This document shows positions 1 through 8,314 of a stretch of DNA of 64,000 nucleotides, piece after piece; the first letter of the stretch is position 1, and each line of letters opens with the position of its first letter. The stretch is from assembly GCA_046330255.1 (NCBI GenBank), contig JAXLTC010000002.1:124001-188000 (forward strand), written 5' to 3'. The translations under genes and the position numbers were made by a program. This stretch comes from JBBSBL01 sp046330255. Its GTDB lineage: Bacteria; Actinomycetota; Thermoleophilia; Solirubrobacterales; Solirubrobacteraceae. The notes under the pieces are model-generated. The model searched no databases, was not told where the DNA came from, and saw nothing but the letters and a program-made list of their open reading frames with translations.

Positions 1-1
1 G

Positions 2-628
2 GGGGAACTCGCCGCCGAGCTGCGCCGCCCGGGCGCGCCGGATCGGCTGCTCGCCCCGCTCGTCCTGCACCCGGACGGGCGGCTCCAGGACTCGGCCCAG
101 GCGGCGCCGGCGACCGCGCTCCAGGGCTTCCGGGCGCTCGTCCCGGCGGCCGCGATGCCCGGTCCGCTGCGCCGCCGCGTGGAGCCGTACCGTTCGGGGA
201 GGCCGCGAAAGGTGGCGTGGGCGGTCGGCTGCTGCATCGCGGCGCGGACGGCGACGCTGCGCGCGCTCGGGCCCTTCGACGAGGAGGCGTTCCTCTACGC
301 CGAGGACCTCGACCTCGGCCTGCGCGCGCGACAGGAAGGCGTCGAGACCTGGTTCTGGCCGGCGGCGCGGGTGGTGCACCGTGAGGCGCACAGCTCGCGG
401 CGCGCGTTCGGCGGCGAGCCCTACGCTCTGCTGGCCGCCCGGCGCCGCGCGGTCGTCGCCCGGCGCCTCGGGTCGCGCCGCGCCGCGCTGGACGACTGGA
501 TCCAGATCGTCACGTTCGCCGACCGCATCGCGCTGCGCACGGCGCTGGGTCGCGACGCGACACGCGAGCGCGCCCAGCTCGCCGCGCTACGCGCGGTGCG
601 GCGCTCGGACGGCGGGGAGACGCCGTGA
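2..628 (+). CDS. Family 2 glycosyltransferase, 5' truncated by window edge
   Basis: The frame is open from base 2, so this is the C-terminal 208 residues of a longer protein. It shows the late part of a GT-A family 2 fold: an LHPDGRLQDS segment near residue 25, as in rhamnosyltransferases of the WbbL type, and the acidic AEDLDLGLR motif near residue 100 that normally supplies the catalytic base. It should transfer a sugar from an activated donor during surface-polysaccharide synthesis; donor and acceptor cannot be read. Its TGA overlaps the GTG of the next glycosyltransferase, so the two are probably translationally coupled. Confidence 0.85.
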   Translation, partial: GELAAELRRPGAPDRLLAPLVLHPDGRLQDSAQAAPATALQGFRALVPAAAMPGPLRRRVEPYRSGRPRKVAWAVGCCIAARTATLRALGPFDEEAFLYAEDLDLGLRARQEGVETWFWPAARVVHREAHSSRRAFGGEPYALLAARRRAVVARRLGSRRAALDDWIQIVTFADRIALRTALGRDATRERAQLAALRAVRRSDGGETP

Positions 629-1596
629 GCGCCCGCGCGCCCGCTACCGTCGTGATCCCGAACTGGAACGGGTTGCGCTGGCTCGACGGCGTGCTCGGCT
701 CGCTCGAGCGCCAGACCCTCCCTGCGGCGGAGGTCGTGGTCGTCGACAACGGCTCCGAGGACGGCTCACGCTCCCACCTCGCCGAGCGCTGGCCGGCGGC
801 GCGCGTGCTGGCGCTGGACCGCAACCACGGCTTCGCGGTCGCGGCGAACCGGGGGATCGCGGCCTCCGCGACGCCCTACGTGGCGCTGGTGAACACCGAC
901 GTCTTGCTCGCGCCCGATTGGCTGGAGCGGACGGTGACCGCGCTCGAGGCCCACCCGGAGGCGGCGGCGGTGGCGACGAAGATGGTCGATCTCGAGGACC
1001 CGCAGCGGCTGTACGACACCGGCGACGTCATGCGACGCGACGGCGCCTGCGAGCAGCGCGGGCGCTTCCGCCGCGACGACGGCCGCTGGGACGAGCCCGG
1101 CGAGGTCTGGGCCGCGTGCGCGGGGGCCGCGCTCTACCGCCGCGCCGCGCTCGACGCGGCGGGCGGCTTCGACGAACGGCTCTTCTCCTACCTCGAGGAC
1201 GTCGACCTCGGCTTGCGGCTACGCCTTCAGGGGTGGACCTGTCGCTACGAGCCCGCCGTTGCCCGCCACGCGAGCGAGGGGTCATCCGGCGCGCTGCGCC
1301 GGCCGGTCGCGGGCTGGGTCGAGCGCAACACGCTGCTGCTGGTCGCCAAGCACTTCCCGGCCCGCTGGCTGCCCTACGTCGCCTACCGCCAGGCCGGCTG
1401 GGCGTGGCATGCCCTGCGCGCGGGACGCCTCCGGGCGCACCTCGGCGGCGCCCTGGCGGCGCTCCCGCTGCTGCCCGCGATGCTCCGCGAGCGCCGGACC
1501 CTGCGCGAGCGCGCCCGCGTGCCGATCGAGCGCGCGATCCCCGCCCGGCCGCTGCGGGGACCGCGCGCCGGCGGCCACCCCCTGGCCGAGCACTGA
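625..1596 (+). CDS. Family 2 glycosyltransferase (WbbL/rhamnosyltransferase-like)
   Basis: A complete 323-residue cytoplasmic or membrane-associated GT2 enzyme. The nucleotide-sugar binding strand VVIPNWNG lies at residues 9-16, VDNGSEDGS at 40-48, the metal-site equivalent NTD at 90-92 and the catalytic-base motif YLEDVDLGLR at 189-198. The GTG start overlaps the upstream stop as GTGA. The residues after about 230 are Arg- and Leu-rich and may lie on the membrane. It is a tandem relative of the preceding gene, which suggests two steps of one glycan pathway. The sugar specificity is unknown; rhamnose is only a family-based guess. Confidence 0.9.
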   Translation: MSARAPATVVIPNWNGLRWLDGVLGSLERQTLPAAEVVVVDNGSEDGSRSHLAERWPAARVLALDRNHGFAVAANRGIAASATPYVALVNTDVLLAPDWLERTVTALEAHPEAAAVATKMVDLEDPQRLYDTGDVMRRDGACEQRGRFRRDDGRWDEPGEVWAACAGAALYRRAALDAAGGFDERLFSYLEDVDLGLRLRLQGWTCRYEPAVARHASEGSSGALRRPVAGWVERNTLLLVAKHFPARWLPYVAYRQAGWAWHALRAGRLRAHLGGALAALPLLPAMLRERRTLRERARVPIERAIPARPLRGPRAGGHPLAEH

Positions 1597-1599
1597 GGT

Positions 1600-1639
1600 G
1601 CGGGCGGCGGCCGTGGCGCTGACCGCTGCGCCGGCCCGC
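1600..1639. terminator. Imperfect GC hairpin between convergent genes
   Basis: The 44-base gap between the glycosyltransferase stop and the udg stop contains GCGGGC and GCCCGC arms flanking an imperfect stem. It has no T tract. A bidirectional terminator is plausible from its position only. Confidence 0.35.
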
Positions 1640-1640
1640 G

Positions 1641-2351
1641 CTACCCCTCGTCGAAGAGCCCCAGTTGCTCGCGCGCCGGGTCCGGCCGGGCCATCTCGGG
1701 CCCGGAATCGGCCGTCTCGAACGCGACGGGCTCCGGGACCTCGCCGGGATCCTCGTCCTCGCCGGCGGGCGGGAGCGCCAGCAGGCCGGGCAGGCGCGCG
1801 ACGTCGGCGCGCAGCTCCTCCAGGGTCCCGGTCGAGCGCAGCGCCGCGGCGGGGTGGTACAGCGGGTAGAGGCGGACGGTGCGCGGGCCTATCCGGCGGA
1901 CCTCGGCGCGCCCGTGGACCCTCGTGATGCCGGTCGGATCGCTGCGCAGGAGCTTGGTGGAGAAGTTGCCCAGGGTGGCGATCACCCGCGGCTCGATCAG
2001 CCGGATCTGCTCCTCGAGCCACGGCCGGCAGCTCTCGATCTCACCGGGCGCGGGATCCCGGTTCCCCGGCGGGCGGCACTTGAGCACGTTCGCGATGAAC
2101 ACGTCCGAGCGCTCGATCCCGGCCTCCGCGAGCAGGCCGTCGAGCAGCTTGCCGGCGCGCCCGACGAACGGCAGGCCGCTCGCGTCCTCGTCCTGACCGG
2201 GCGCCTCGCCGACCAGCATCAGGCCGGCGTCCGCGTTGCCGGCCCCGAAGACCACGCTGCGGCGGGTCTGCGCCAGGGCGCAGCGCGTGCAGCCGACCGC
2301 CTCGCGATAGACGTCCTTGAGCTCCTCGCGCCGCTCGGTCGCGCCGGCCAT
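1641..2351 (-). CDS. udg: Family 4 uracil-DNA glycosylase (Fe-S)
   Basis: This 236-residue enzyme removes uracil from DNA to start base-excision repair. Cysteines at 21, 24, 92 and 108 match the 4Fe-4S ligand pattern of family 4 enzymes. Motif 1, GEAPGQDED, lies at 48-56 and is followed by FVGRAGKLL; the second active-site motif appears as LYHPAAALR near residue 168. The KRRIH loop of the covalent UdgX type is absent, which favours ordinary family 4 activity. The C-terminal 40 residues are acidic and probably disordered. It is transcribed divergently from the panC fusion gene. Confidence 0.93.
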   Translation of the reverse strand: MAGATERREELKDVYREAVGCTRCALAQTRRSVVFGAGNADAGLMLVGEAPGQDEDASGLPFVGRAGKLLDGLLAEAGIERSDVFIANVLKCRPPGNRDPAPGEIESCRPWLEEQIRLIEPRVIATLGNFSTKLLRSDPTGITRVHGRAEVRRIGPRTVRLYPLYHPAAALRSTGTLEELRADVARLPGLLALPPAGEDEDPGEVPEPVAFETADSGPEMARPDPAREQLGLFDEG

Positions 2352-2383
2352 CGGCCGCGATGGTAGCCCCGCCGGCCGCCGGG

Positions 2384-2389
2384 TATGAT
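2384..2389 (+). promoter_or_regulatory. Candidate -10 hexamer for panC fusion gene
   Basis: TATGAT matches four or five positions of the TATAAT consensus in otherwise GC-rich DNA. Transcription from about 2396 would exclude the ATG at 2360 and leave an 80-base leader before the ATG at 2477. No convincing -35 is visible. Confidence 0.45.
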
Positions 2390-2476
2390 CTTCCCCGCGG
2401 GGCCGTCACGCCCGGGCAGGGCGGCCGGACCCCGGCGCACCCAACTGCCGCCCACGACGAAGCGACCGGTATCTCC

Positions 2477-4171
2477 ATGCGGGAACTGGATCGGGACTCC
2501 TCCCACTCAGCCTCTGCGCGCGCCCGCTCCGGCGAGGCGCCGGTCGAGCGCCTGGGCATCGCGATCGTGGGCGCGGGCAGGCTCGGCGGCGCGCTCGCGG
2601 CGCGGCTGCGAGCGGCGGGGCTCGCGGTCAGCGGCCCGCTCGGGCGCGGCGCGGACGCCGCCGGCACCGACATCGTGCTGCTCTGCGTCCCGGATGCCGA
2701 GATCGCGGCCGCCGCGGCGTGCGTCGCGCCGGGCCCGCTCGTGGGCCACTGCTCGGGCGCCTGCGGCCTCGAACCGCTCGGCGCGCGCGGCGGGTTCTCC
2801 CTGCACCCGTTGATGACCGTTAGCGGCAACGAGGCGGCGCTGGAGGGAGCCACATGCGCGGTGGACGGCAGCGACGAGCGCGCCCGGGACCTGGCCCGGG
2901 CGCTCGCCCGCGCGCTGGGCATGCGCCCCGTGGAGGTGGCGCCGGACGACCGCACCGCCTATCACGCGGCCGCCTCGGTCGCCTCCAACTACCTGATGAC
3001 GCTGGAGGAGGCGGCGGCGCGCCTGGCGGAGAGCGCCGGCCTGCGGCGCGCCGATCTCGTTCCGCTCGTGCGCGCCTCGGTCGAGTCGTGGGCGCGCCTC
3101 GGCGGCGCTCGCGCGCTCACCGGACCGCTCGCGCGCGGCGACGAGGAGACGGTGGCCCGCCAGCGCACAGCCGTGGCCGCGCGCGCGCCCGACCTGCTGC
3201 CGCTCTTCGACGCGCTCGCCGGGGCGACCCGCACGCTCGCCGGGCGCCCGCCCGGCGGGGGCGCGAGCGTGACCGTCCGCACCGTGGCCGACCTGGACGC
3301 GGCGCTGGAACCCGCGCGCAGGGAAGGGCGCTCGATCGCGCTGGTCCCGACGATGGGCGCGTTCCACGCCGGCCACCGCTCGCTGATGCGCGCCGCACGG
3401 GAGCGCTGCGACGTGGTCGTGGTCTCGCTGTTCGTCAACCCGACCCAGTTCGGCGCCGGCGAGGACCTCGGCGCCTACCCGCGCGACGAGGCGCGCGACG
3501 CCGCGATCGCCGCCGAGGAGGGCGTCGATGTGCTGTTCGCGCCGCCTGTCGGGGAGATCTACCCGGACGGCTTCGCCACGACCGTCCGTGTCGGCGGAGC
3601 GCCGGCGGAGACGCTCGACGGGGCGGCGCGGCCCGGACACTTCGACGGCGTCGCCACGGTGGTCGCGAAGCTGCTCGGGATCGCCCGGCCCGACGTGGCC
3701 TTCTTCGGCGCCAAGGACTTCCAGCAGGCGCTGGTCGTGCGCCGGATGGTCGCGGACCTCAACCTGGGCGCCGAGATCGACGTCCGTCCCACCGTACGCG
3801 AGCCCGACGGGCTCGCCGCCTCGTCACGCAACGCCTACCTGAGCGCCGAGGACCGGCAGCGGGCGCTCGCCCTGCGCCGCGGCCTGGACGCCGCGGCCGC
3901 CGCGATCGCGGCGGGTGAGCGCTCGGCCGCGAGCGTCGCGGGTCACGCCCGCGAAGCGATGGCCGCGCTGGGCCTCGAGCCCGAGTACCTCGCGATCGTC
4001 TCGCCCGTCACGCTCGAGCCCGTGGAGCGGATCGACGCGGAGGTGCTGGTCGCAGTCGCCGCCCGTGTCGGGCCGGCGCGGCTGATCGACAACGAGCTGA
4101 TCGACCCCCACGACGCCCGAGAGCCTTCACCCACAGATCCGGTCGACCGCGGGGCGGCGACCCCCACCTAG
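2477..4171 (+). CDS. panC: DUF2520 Rossmann-fold domain fused to pantothenate synthetase
   Basis: A 564-residue fusion. Residues 27-260 form a Rossmann dehydrogenase-like domain with GAGRLGG at 32-38 followed by a DUF2520-type helical part. Residues 265-545 are a full-length PanC, which condenses pantoate and beta-alanine using ATP: VPTMGAFHAGH ends with the HxGH motif at 297-300, GAKDFQQ is at 411-417 and SSRNAYLS at 449-456. In many actinobacteria DUF2520 and panC are adjacent separate genes. An in-frame GTG at 3269 could also give free PanC by internal initiation. I chose ATG 2477 over ATG 2360 because a TATGAT hexamer lies between them. panB follows 32 bases downstream. Confidence 0.9.
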   Translation: MRELDRDSSHSASARARSGEAPVERLGIAIVGAGRLGGALAARLRAAGLAVSGPLGRGADAAGTDIVLLCVPDAEIAAAAACVAPGPLVGHCSGACGLEPLGARGGFSLHPLMTVSGNEAALEGATCAVDGSDERARDLARALARALGMRPVEVAPDDRTAYHAAASVASNYLMTLEEAAARLAESAGLRRADLVPLVRASVESWARLGGARALTGPLARGDEETVARQRTAVAARAPDLLPLFDALAGATRTLAGRPPGGGASVTVRTVADLDAALEPARREGRSIALVPTMGAFHAGHRSLMRAARERCDVVVVSLFVNPTQFGAGEDLGAYPRDEARDAAIAAEEGVDVLFAPPVGEIYPDGFATTVRVGGAPAETLDGAARPGHFDGVATVVAKLLGIARPDVAFFGAKDFQQALVVRRMVADLNLGAEIDVRPTVREPDGLAASSRNAYLSAEDRQRALALRRGLDAAAAAIAAGERSAASVAGHAREAMAALGLEPEYLAIVSPVTLEPVERIDAEVLVAVAARVGPARLIDNELIDPHDAREPSPTDPVDRGAATPT

Positions 4172-4203
4172 GGCGCCGACCCCGCCAGGACAAGGAGAAC
4201 GCC

Positions 4204-5082
4204 ATGTCAACCATTCCCCAGATCGTCTCGGCGCCGCCCGAGCGACTCCCGATGACCCTCCCCCGGCTCGCCGACAAGCGCGAGGCGGGCGAGCCGATCG
4301 TGATGATCACGGCCTACGACCACCCGTCCGCCCGCGTCGCCGAGGCCGCCGGGGTCGACCTCGTGCTGGTCGGGGACTCGGCCGCGATGGTCGTACTCGG
4401 CCACGACTCGACCGTCCCGGTCTCGACCGACGAGATGCTGATGCTGGCCGCGGCGGTGCGGCGTGGCCTGCGAACCCCGCTGCTGATCGGCGACCTCCCG
4501 TTCGGCTCCTACGAGGCCTCCGACGAGCAGGCGGTGCGCACGGCCCAGCGCTTCGTGAAGGAGGCGGGCTGCGACGCGGTGAAGCTGGAGGGCGGCGGCG
4601 CATCGGTCGATCGCGCACGCGCGATCGTCGCCGCGGGCATCCCCGTGATGGGACACGTCGGACTGACTCCCCAGACGGCCACCGCGCTCGGCGGTTACAG
4701 GGCGCAGGGGCGCACGGCGCAACGCGCGCTCGAGGTTGCGCGCGACGCGCTCGCGCTGCAGGACGCCGGGTGCTTCGCGATCGTCTTCGAGGCGATCCCC
4801 GCACCGGTCAGCGCCGTCCTGATGGACCGCATGCGGATCCCGGTGATCGGGATCGGCGCCGGGCCCGCGACCGACGGCCAGGTGCTCGTCTTCCACGACC
4901 TGCTGGGTATCCGGGAGGGCGCAGGGGCGCGCTTCGTCAAGCGCTACGACGACATCCAGGACCGGATGACGGCCGGGGTGGGCGAGTACGCCGACGACGT
5001 TCGCCGCCGCCGCTATCCGGCGCCGGAGCACACATACTCGATCGATCCCGAGGAGCTGGCCGCGTTCCGCACCGAGCTCTAG
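4204..5082 (+). CDS. panB: 3-methyl-2-oxobutanoate hydroxymethyltransferase
   Basis: This 292-residue enzyme makes ketopantoate from 2-oxoisovalerate and methylenetetrahydrofolate, the first committed step of pantothenate synthesis. Family landmarks are MITAYDHPSARVAEAAG near residue 37, LVGDSAAMV with the metal-binding Asp, GHVGLTPQ near 150 and IGIGAGPATDGQVLV near 218. A strong AAGGAG ribosome-binding site at 4192-4197 sits six bases before the ATG. It probably shares an operon with the panC fusion. The N-terminal extension of about 17 residues is poorly conserved in the family. A strong hairpin follows the stop codon. Confidence 0.96.
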   Translation: MSTIPQIVSAPPERLPMTLPRLADKREAGEPIVMITAYDHPSARVAEAAGVDLVLVGDSAAMVVLGHDSTVPVSTDEMLMLAAAVRRGLRTPLLIGDLPFGSYEASDEQAVRTAQRFVKEAGCDAVKLEGGGASVDRARAIVAAGIPVMGHVGLTPQTATALGGYRAQGRTAQRALEVARDALALQDAGCFAIVFEAIPAPVSAVLMDRMRIPVIGIGAGPATDGQVLVFHDLLGIREGAGARFVKRYDDIQDRMTAGVGEYADDVRRRRYPAPEHTYSIDPEELAAFRTEL

Positions 5083-5086
5083 GGCG

Positions 5087-5131
5087 ATATTCGCGCCGGG
5101 CGGCCCGTGCGACCGCGCCCGACGCGAATAT
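5087..5131 (+). terminator. Long stem-loop after panB
   Basis: ATATTCGCG (5087-5095) pairs perfectly with CGCGAATAT (5123-5131), and the stem continues through CGGGC/GCCCG toward a short loop, giving about 17-19 pairs with one mismatch. It begins five bases after the panB stop. There is no T tract, as is common for actinobacterial terminators. Confidence 0.65.
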
Positions 5132-5182
5132 GGATTTCGGATGGGAGGCGCGCCACGCGGCGCTTGCGCCGGGGTCCGGCTC

Positions 5183-5188
5183 TACACT
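5183..5188 (+). promoter_or_regulatory. Candidate -10 hexamer for DUF47-pit operon
   Basis: TACACT lies between the panB hairpin and the DUF47 gene and would give a leader of roughly 44 bases. No clear -35 was found. Confidence 0.4.
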
Positions 5189-5238
5189 GCCCGCGCCGGC
5201 CTTTCACACGGCCTTCGCAGAGTGGCCCCCGAGAGCGC

Positions 5239-5859
5239 GTGCCCCGTATATCCCTCGTTCCCAAGGACCGCGAGTTCTTCGCCCTCTTCGAGGCGGCGGG
5301 CACCAACCTGCGGCGCGCAGCCGGGCTGCTCGAGGACATGCTGCGCCAGTGGCCCGACAGGCCCGAGCTGGCGCACGACATCCTCGTCTGCGAGCACGAG
5401 GGCGACCGGATCACGCATGAGCTGATCCGGCGCCTCAACGAGTCGTTCGTGACGCCGATCGACCGCGAGGACGTCTACCAGTTGGCCGGCGCCCTGGACG
5501 ACGTCGTCGATCACATCGAGGAGGGCGCGGACTTCCTGGGCCTGTACAAGATCGAGGCCCCGATGGCCCAGGCTCAGCGCCAGGCCGAGATCCTGGTCGC
5601 CGCGGCCGACCAGATCGCGGAGGCGATGCCCAAGCTGCGCTCGTTCAAGGACATCTCGCGCGAGGTCCACGAGATCAACCGCCTCGAGAACGACGGCGAC
5701 CGCGTCGTGCGCGAGGCGATGGCCTCGCTGTTCGACAACGGCGTGGACCCGATGATCGTCATCCGCTGGAAGGACCTGTTCGGCGTGCTGGAGGCGGCGA
5801 TCGATGCCTGCGAGCAGGTTGCGAACGCGCTCGAGAGCATCGTGATCAAGAACCGTTGA
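5239..5859 (+). CDS. DUF47/PhoU-like phosphate transport accessory protein
   Basis: A 206-residue, mostly helical cytoplasmic protein of the DUF47 family, which resembles PhoU and is usually encoded next to PiT phosphate transporters, where it is thought to regulate uptake. The N-terminal PKDREFFALFEAAG, the ADFLGLYKIE segment and the final WKDLFGVLEAAIDACE are typical. GTG 5239 gives the normal family length; an upstream ATG at 5107 would add 44 poorly conserved residues and lies within the panB hairpin region. Its stop overlaps the TTG of pit (TTGA), so the two are probably co-translated. Confidence 0.9.
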   Translation: MPRISLVPKDREFFALFEAAGTNLRRAAGLLEDMLRQWPDRPELAHDILVCEHEGDRITHELIRRLNESFVTPIDREDVYQLAGALDDVVDHIEEGADFLGLYKIEAPMAQAQRQAEILVAAADQIAEAMPKLRSFKDISREVHEINRLENDGDRVVREAMASLFDNGVDPMIVIRWKDLFGVLEAAIDACEQVANALESIVIKNR

Positions 5860-6959
5860 GCGGCGACATCACCATCGCGATCGTCGTCGCAACGGCGCTC
5901 GCATTCGACTTCACCAACGGTTTCCACGACACCGCGAACGTCGTCGCCACGTCCGTCTCGACGCGCGCCGTGCCGCCGAAGGTGGCGGTCGCGCTCGCCG
6001 CGATGCTGAATTTCGTCGGGGCGTTCCTCTCGCTGGCGGTCGCCGCGACGATCGCCAGCGACATCGTCGACCAGGGCGCAATCACGCCGACCGTGGTGTT
6101 CGCGGGACTGGTCGGGGCGATCGCGTGGAACCTCCTGACGTGGTACTTCGGGCTGCCGTCGAGCAGCTCGCACGCGCTCGTGGGCGGGGTCGTCGGGGCG
6201 ACGTTCGTCGCCGCCGGGACCGGCGCGATCGACGGCGCAGGCATCGTCGGGAAGATCATCGTGCCCGCGATCGTCGCGCCGATCCTCGCGTTCGCCGTCG
6301 CCGGAGTCTCGATCGTCGTCGCCTACCGGATCGTCGCGCGGCTGCGGCCCGGTCCGGTCGGGCGCTCGTTCCGGTTGGGCCAGTTGGGATCGGGCGGGCT
6401 GCTGGCGCTCGCCCACGGCACCAACGACGCGCAGAAGACGATGGGGGTGATCACGCTCGCGCTGATCGCCAACGGCGACCTCGCGAAGGGGGCCGCGGTC
6501 CCGACATGGGTCGTCGTCTCCGCCGCGACCGCGATCGCGCTCGGCACCTACACGGGCGGCTGGCGGATCATCCGCACGATGGGCACGCGCATCATCAAGA
6601 TGGATCCCGCCCAGGGGTTCAGCACCCAGGGCGGCGGCGCGGCGACGATCCTCGTCGCCACGCACTTCGGCTACCCGCTGTCGACCACCCACACGATCTC
6701 GGGGGCGGTGATGGGCTCCGGGGCCGCCAAGCGCCTGTCGGCCGTGCGCTGGGGCGTGGCGGGCAACATCGCCGTGGCGTGGGCGCTCACGCTCCCGGCC
6801 GCGGCCATCGTCGGCGCGCTCGCCTACCTCGTCACCGAGGCTTTCGGCTCGGTGACCGGCCCCGTGGTGATCGCCGCGCTGATGCTCGGGATCGCGGTCG
6901 TGCTGCTTGCGCGCCGGGCGCGCCACGCGCCGGCGGCGCCACTTCCGGAGGGGCCGTGA
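5856..6959 (+). CDS. pit: PiT-family inorganic phosphate transporter
   Basis: A 367-residue integral membrane protein with about ten transmembrane segments that imports phosphate (or metal phosphate) with a coupling ion. It carries the duplicated PiT signatures: DFTNGFHDTANVV near residue 20 and LAHGTNDAQKTMG near 185, each followed by a conserved STTHTIS/SSSSHAL-type segment. The start is TTG within the stop of the DUF47 gene. The downstream small membrane protein starts in a GTGA overlap, so three genes form one tight operon. Confidence 0.95.
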   Translation: MSGDITIAIVVATALAFDFTNGFHDTANVVATSVSTRAVPPKVAVALAAMLNFVGAFLSLAVAATIASDIVDQGAITPTVVFAGLVGAIAWNLLTWYFGLPSSSSHALVGGVVGATFVAAGTGAIDGAGIVGKIIVPAIVAPILAFAVAGVSIVVAYRIVARLRPGPVGRSFRLGQLGSGGLLALAHGTNDAQKTMGVITLALIANGDLAKGAAVPTWVVVSAATAIALGTYTGGWRIIRTMGTRIIKMDPAQGFSTQGGGAATILVATHFGYPLSTTHTISGAVMGSGAAKRLSAVRWGVAGNIAVAWALTLPAAAIVGALAYLVTEAFGSVTGPVVIAALMLGIAVVLLARRARHAPAAPLPEGP

Positions 6960-7201
6960 CCGCGGCGACCACGATCGTCGACTGGTCTGCGCTGGGGAAG
7001 GTCGTGCTGTTCGCGATGGCTGGTGGGGTCGGGCTGACGCTGGCCTTCTCCCTCGCGCTGTACGGCCTCGTGCGCGCCGGCGACCGCCACCGCGAGGAGC
7101 GCCACGTGCCCGCGGCCGCGTACGGCGCGCTTGCGTTCGTCGGCGCCGTGGCGTGCGTCGCGGCGCTGATCCTGGGCCTGCAGGTGATGCTGAACCACTA
7201 G
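6956..7201 (+). CDS. Small two-TM membrane protein in the pit operon
   Basis: An 81-residue protein that I do not recognise. It has two hydrophobic segments (about residues 12-37 and 52-77) separated by a charged loop DRHREERH. GTG 6956 overlaps the pit stop and is preceded by GGAGG at 6947-6951 at good spacing, so expression with pit is likely. It could be a small accessory subunit of the transporter; this rests on context only. Confidence 0.75.
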   Translation: MTAATTIVDWSALGKVVLFAMAGGVGLTLAFSLALYGLVRAGDRHREERHVPAAAYGALAFVGAVACVAALILGLQVMLNH

Positions 7202-7209
7202 CCCGGCCA

Positions 7210-7809
7210 TCACGGCCGCGGCGCGTGCGTCACCTCGCCGATCGGCCTGGCCGGCGACCCGGCCGCGATCGAGAACGCGGGCACGTCGCGGGTCACGACG
7301 CTGTTGGCCCCGATCACCGCCCGCTCGCCGATCGTCACGCCGCTCGTGACGACGACGTTCGCGCCGCACCAGACGTTGTCGCCCAGCACGGTCGGGCCCT
7401 TGGTCGTGAAGCCCTGCCAGGGCACGGGCCGCTCCGGGTCGTCGAAGCGGTGGTTGCCGTCGGTCACGAAGCAGCCGTTCGCGAGCATGCAGTGGCGCCC
7501 GATCTCCACGCGCTCGACCGCGGCGACCATCACCCCCATGTTCAGGAACGAGCCCTCGCCGATCGATATCCGGGCGTCGCCCGGGCCCGTGATCCAGACG
7601 CCGGGCTCGAGCAGGACGTCCTTCCCCAGCTCCAGGCGACCCTCGCGGAGCATCTCGAGCACGTTGCCCTGCACCGGCCAGCGCACGAACGCGCCGCGCC
7701 GCAGCGCCTCCCGGTGGATCGCGGCGCGGTTCCACGGCAGCGAGTTGCGCTCGTACCATCGCCACTTCCGCGCCCACAGGAGCGTGGACGGCCATGCGGA
7801 GCGAAACAT
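7210..7809 (-). CDS. Hexapeptide-repeat acyltransferase (MaaT/NodL-like)
   Basis: A 199-residue left-handed beta-helix acetyltransferase. Imperfect hexapeptide repeats run from about residue 75 to 185, with DGNHRFDD as the likely active-site loop containing the catalytic His, and the usual ending SIAAGSPARPIGEV. Such enzymes move an acetyl group from acetyl-CoA to a sugar or other hydroxyl. The ATG has an upstream GGAAGG at suitable spacing. It converges on the pit operon with only eight bases between stops. The substrate is unknown; a cell-surface sugar is plausible. Confidence 0.88.
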   Translation of the reverse strand: MFRSAWPSTLLWARKWRWYERNSLPWNRAAIHREALRRGAFVRWPVQGNVLEMLREGRLELGKDVLLEPGVWITGPGDARISIGEGSFLNMGVMVAAVERVEIGRHCMLANGCFVTDGNHRFDDPERPVPWQGFTTKGPTVLGDNVWCGANVVVTSGVTIGERAVIGANSVVTRDVPAFSIAAGSPARPIGEVTHAPRP

Positions 7810-7836
7810 CCTGATGCCTTCCGCAGCTACGCCGGC

Positions 7837-8040
7837 TCACCGCCCTGCCGGCGCCTCGAGCCCTCGCAGTGTTCGGCACAACCGCTCTGTACCAAGCAGA
7901 AAGCCGGCAAGCGAAGTGGCCGCCCCCCCACCGATCGACCTCCCCGAGGCGAGCACCAGTCGCACCTCGTGCGCGTACCGGGGCCCTCGAAGGTGAAAGA
8001 CCCGCACCGATGCAGCGATTCCGCCGCGGCCATCAGCCAT
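7837..8040 (-). CDS. Possible 67-residue protein, weakly supported
   Basis: A short reading frame whose ATG overlaps the last codons of the preceding small exported protein by eight bases, an arrangement compatible with translational coupling. The product is basic, without a recognisable domain or signal, and has the segment GGGAATSLAGFLLG. Without it, 7810-8032 is empty. It could equally be chance or the decayed 3' part of the upstream gene. Confidence 0.3.
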   Translation of the reverse strand: MADGRGGIAASVRVFHLRGPRYAHEVRLVLASGRSIGGGAATSLAGFLLGTERLCRTLRGLEAPAGR

Positions 8041-8305
8041 CGACCGCGGCGTCGGGCAGCCGGTAACGCGGCCCGGGGGTGCTCACCGGAAAAGACACCT
8101 GGACGCGCATTCCGGGCTTCCAACCGTCGCCGGCTATGCGAAGGAGATGGCCGTAGCTCGTGCATGGAGACGCCACGACGACCCGCGCGGCGGATACCGG
8201 GGCGGCGGTGGCCGTCAGCCGCGCAGCGACCAGTCCCACAGCACAGGCCAGGCCGATGATCAGGAGGCCTAGCGGCGTGTATCGCAGTCGCGGGATTGGC
8301 AGCAT
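8033..8305 (-). CDS. Small exported protein downstream of neprosin-like gene
   Basis: A 90-residue protein that I do not recognise. A hydrophobic stretch at residues 12-27 (LGLLIIGLACAVGLVAA) looks like a signal peptide or membrane anchor; the rest is short and soluble, with one cysteine. AGGAG lies seven bases before the ATG, and the gene starts only nine bases after the neprosin-like stop, so they form one transcript. It lies in the lower-GC patch. A function linked to the exported neprosin-like protein is possible but unproven. Confidence 0.65.
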   Translation of the reverse strand: MLPIPRLRYTPLGLLIIGLACAVGLVAARLTATAAPVSAARVVVASPCTSYGHLLRIAGDGWKPGMRVQVSFPVSTPGPRYRLPDAAVDG

Positions 8306-8314
8306 GAGTTGCTC

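Noticed and set aside
2360..2476. Longer N-terminus for the DUF2520-PanC fusion from ATG 2360
   Set aside because: The added residues are Pro/Ala/Gly-rich and unlike the family, and a good -10 hexamer at 2384 lies inside this stretch.
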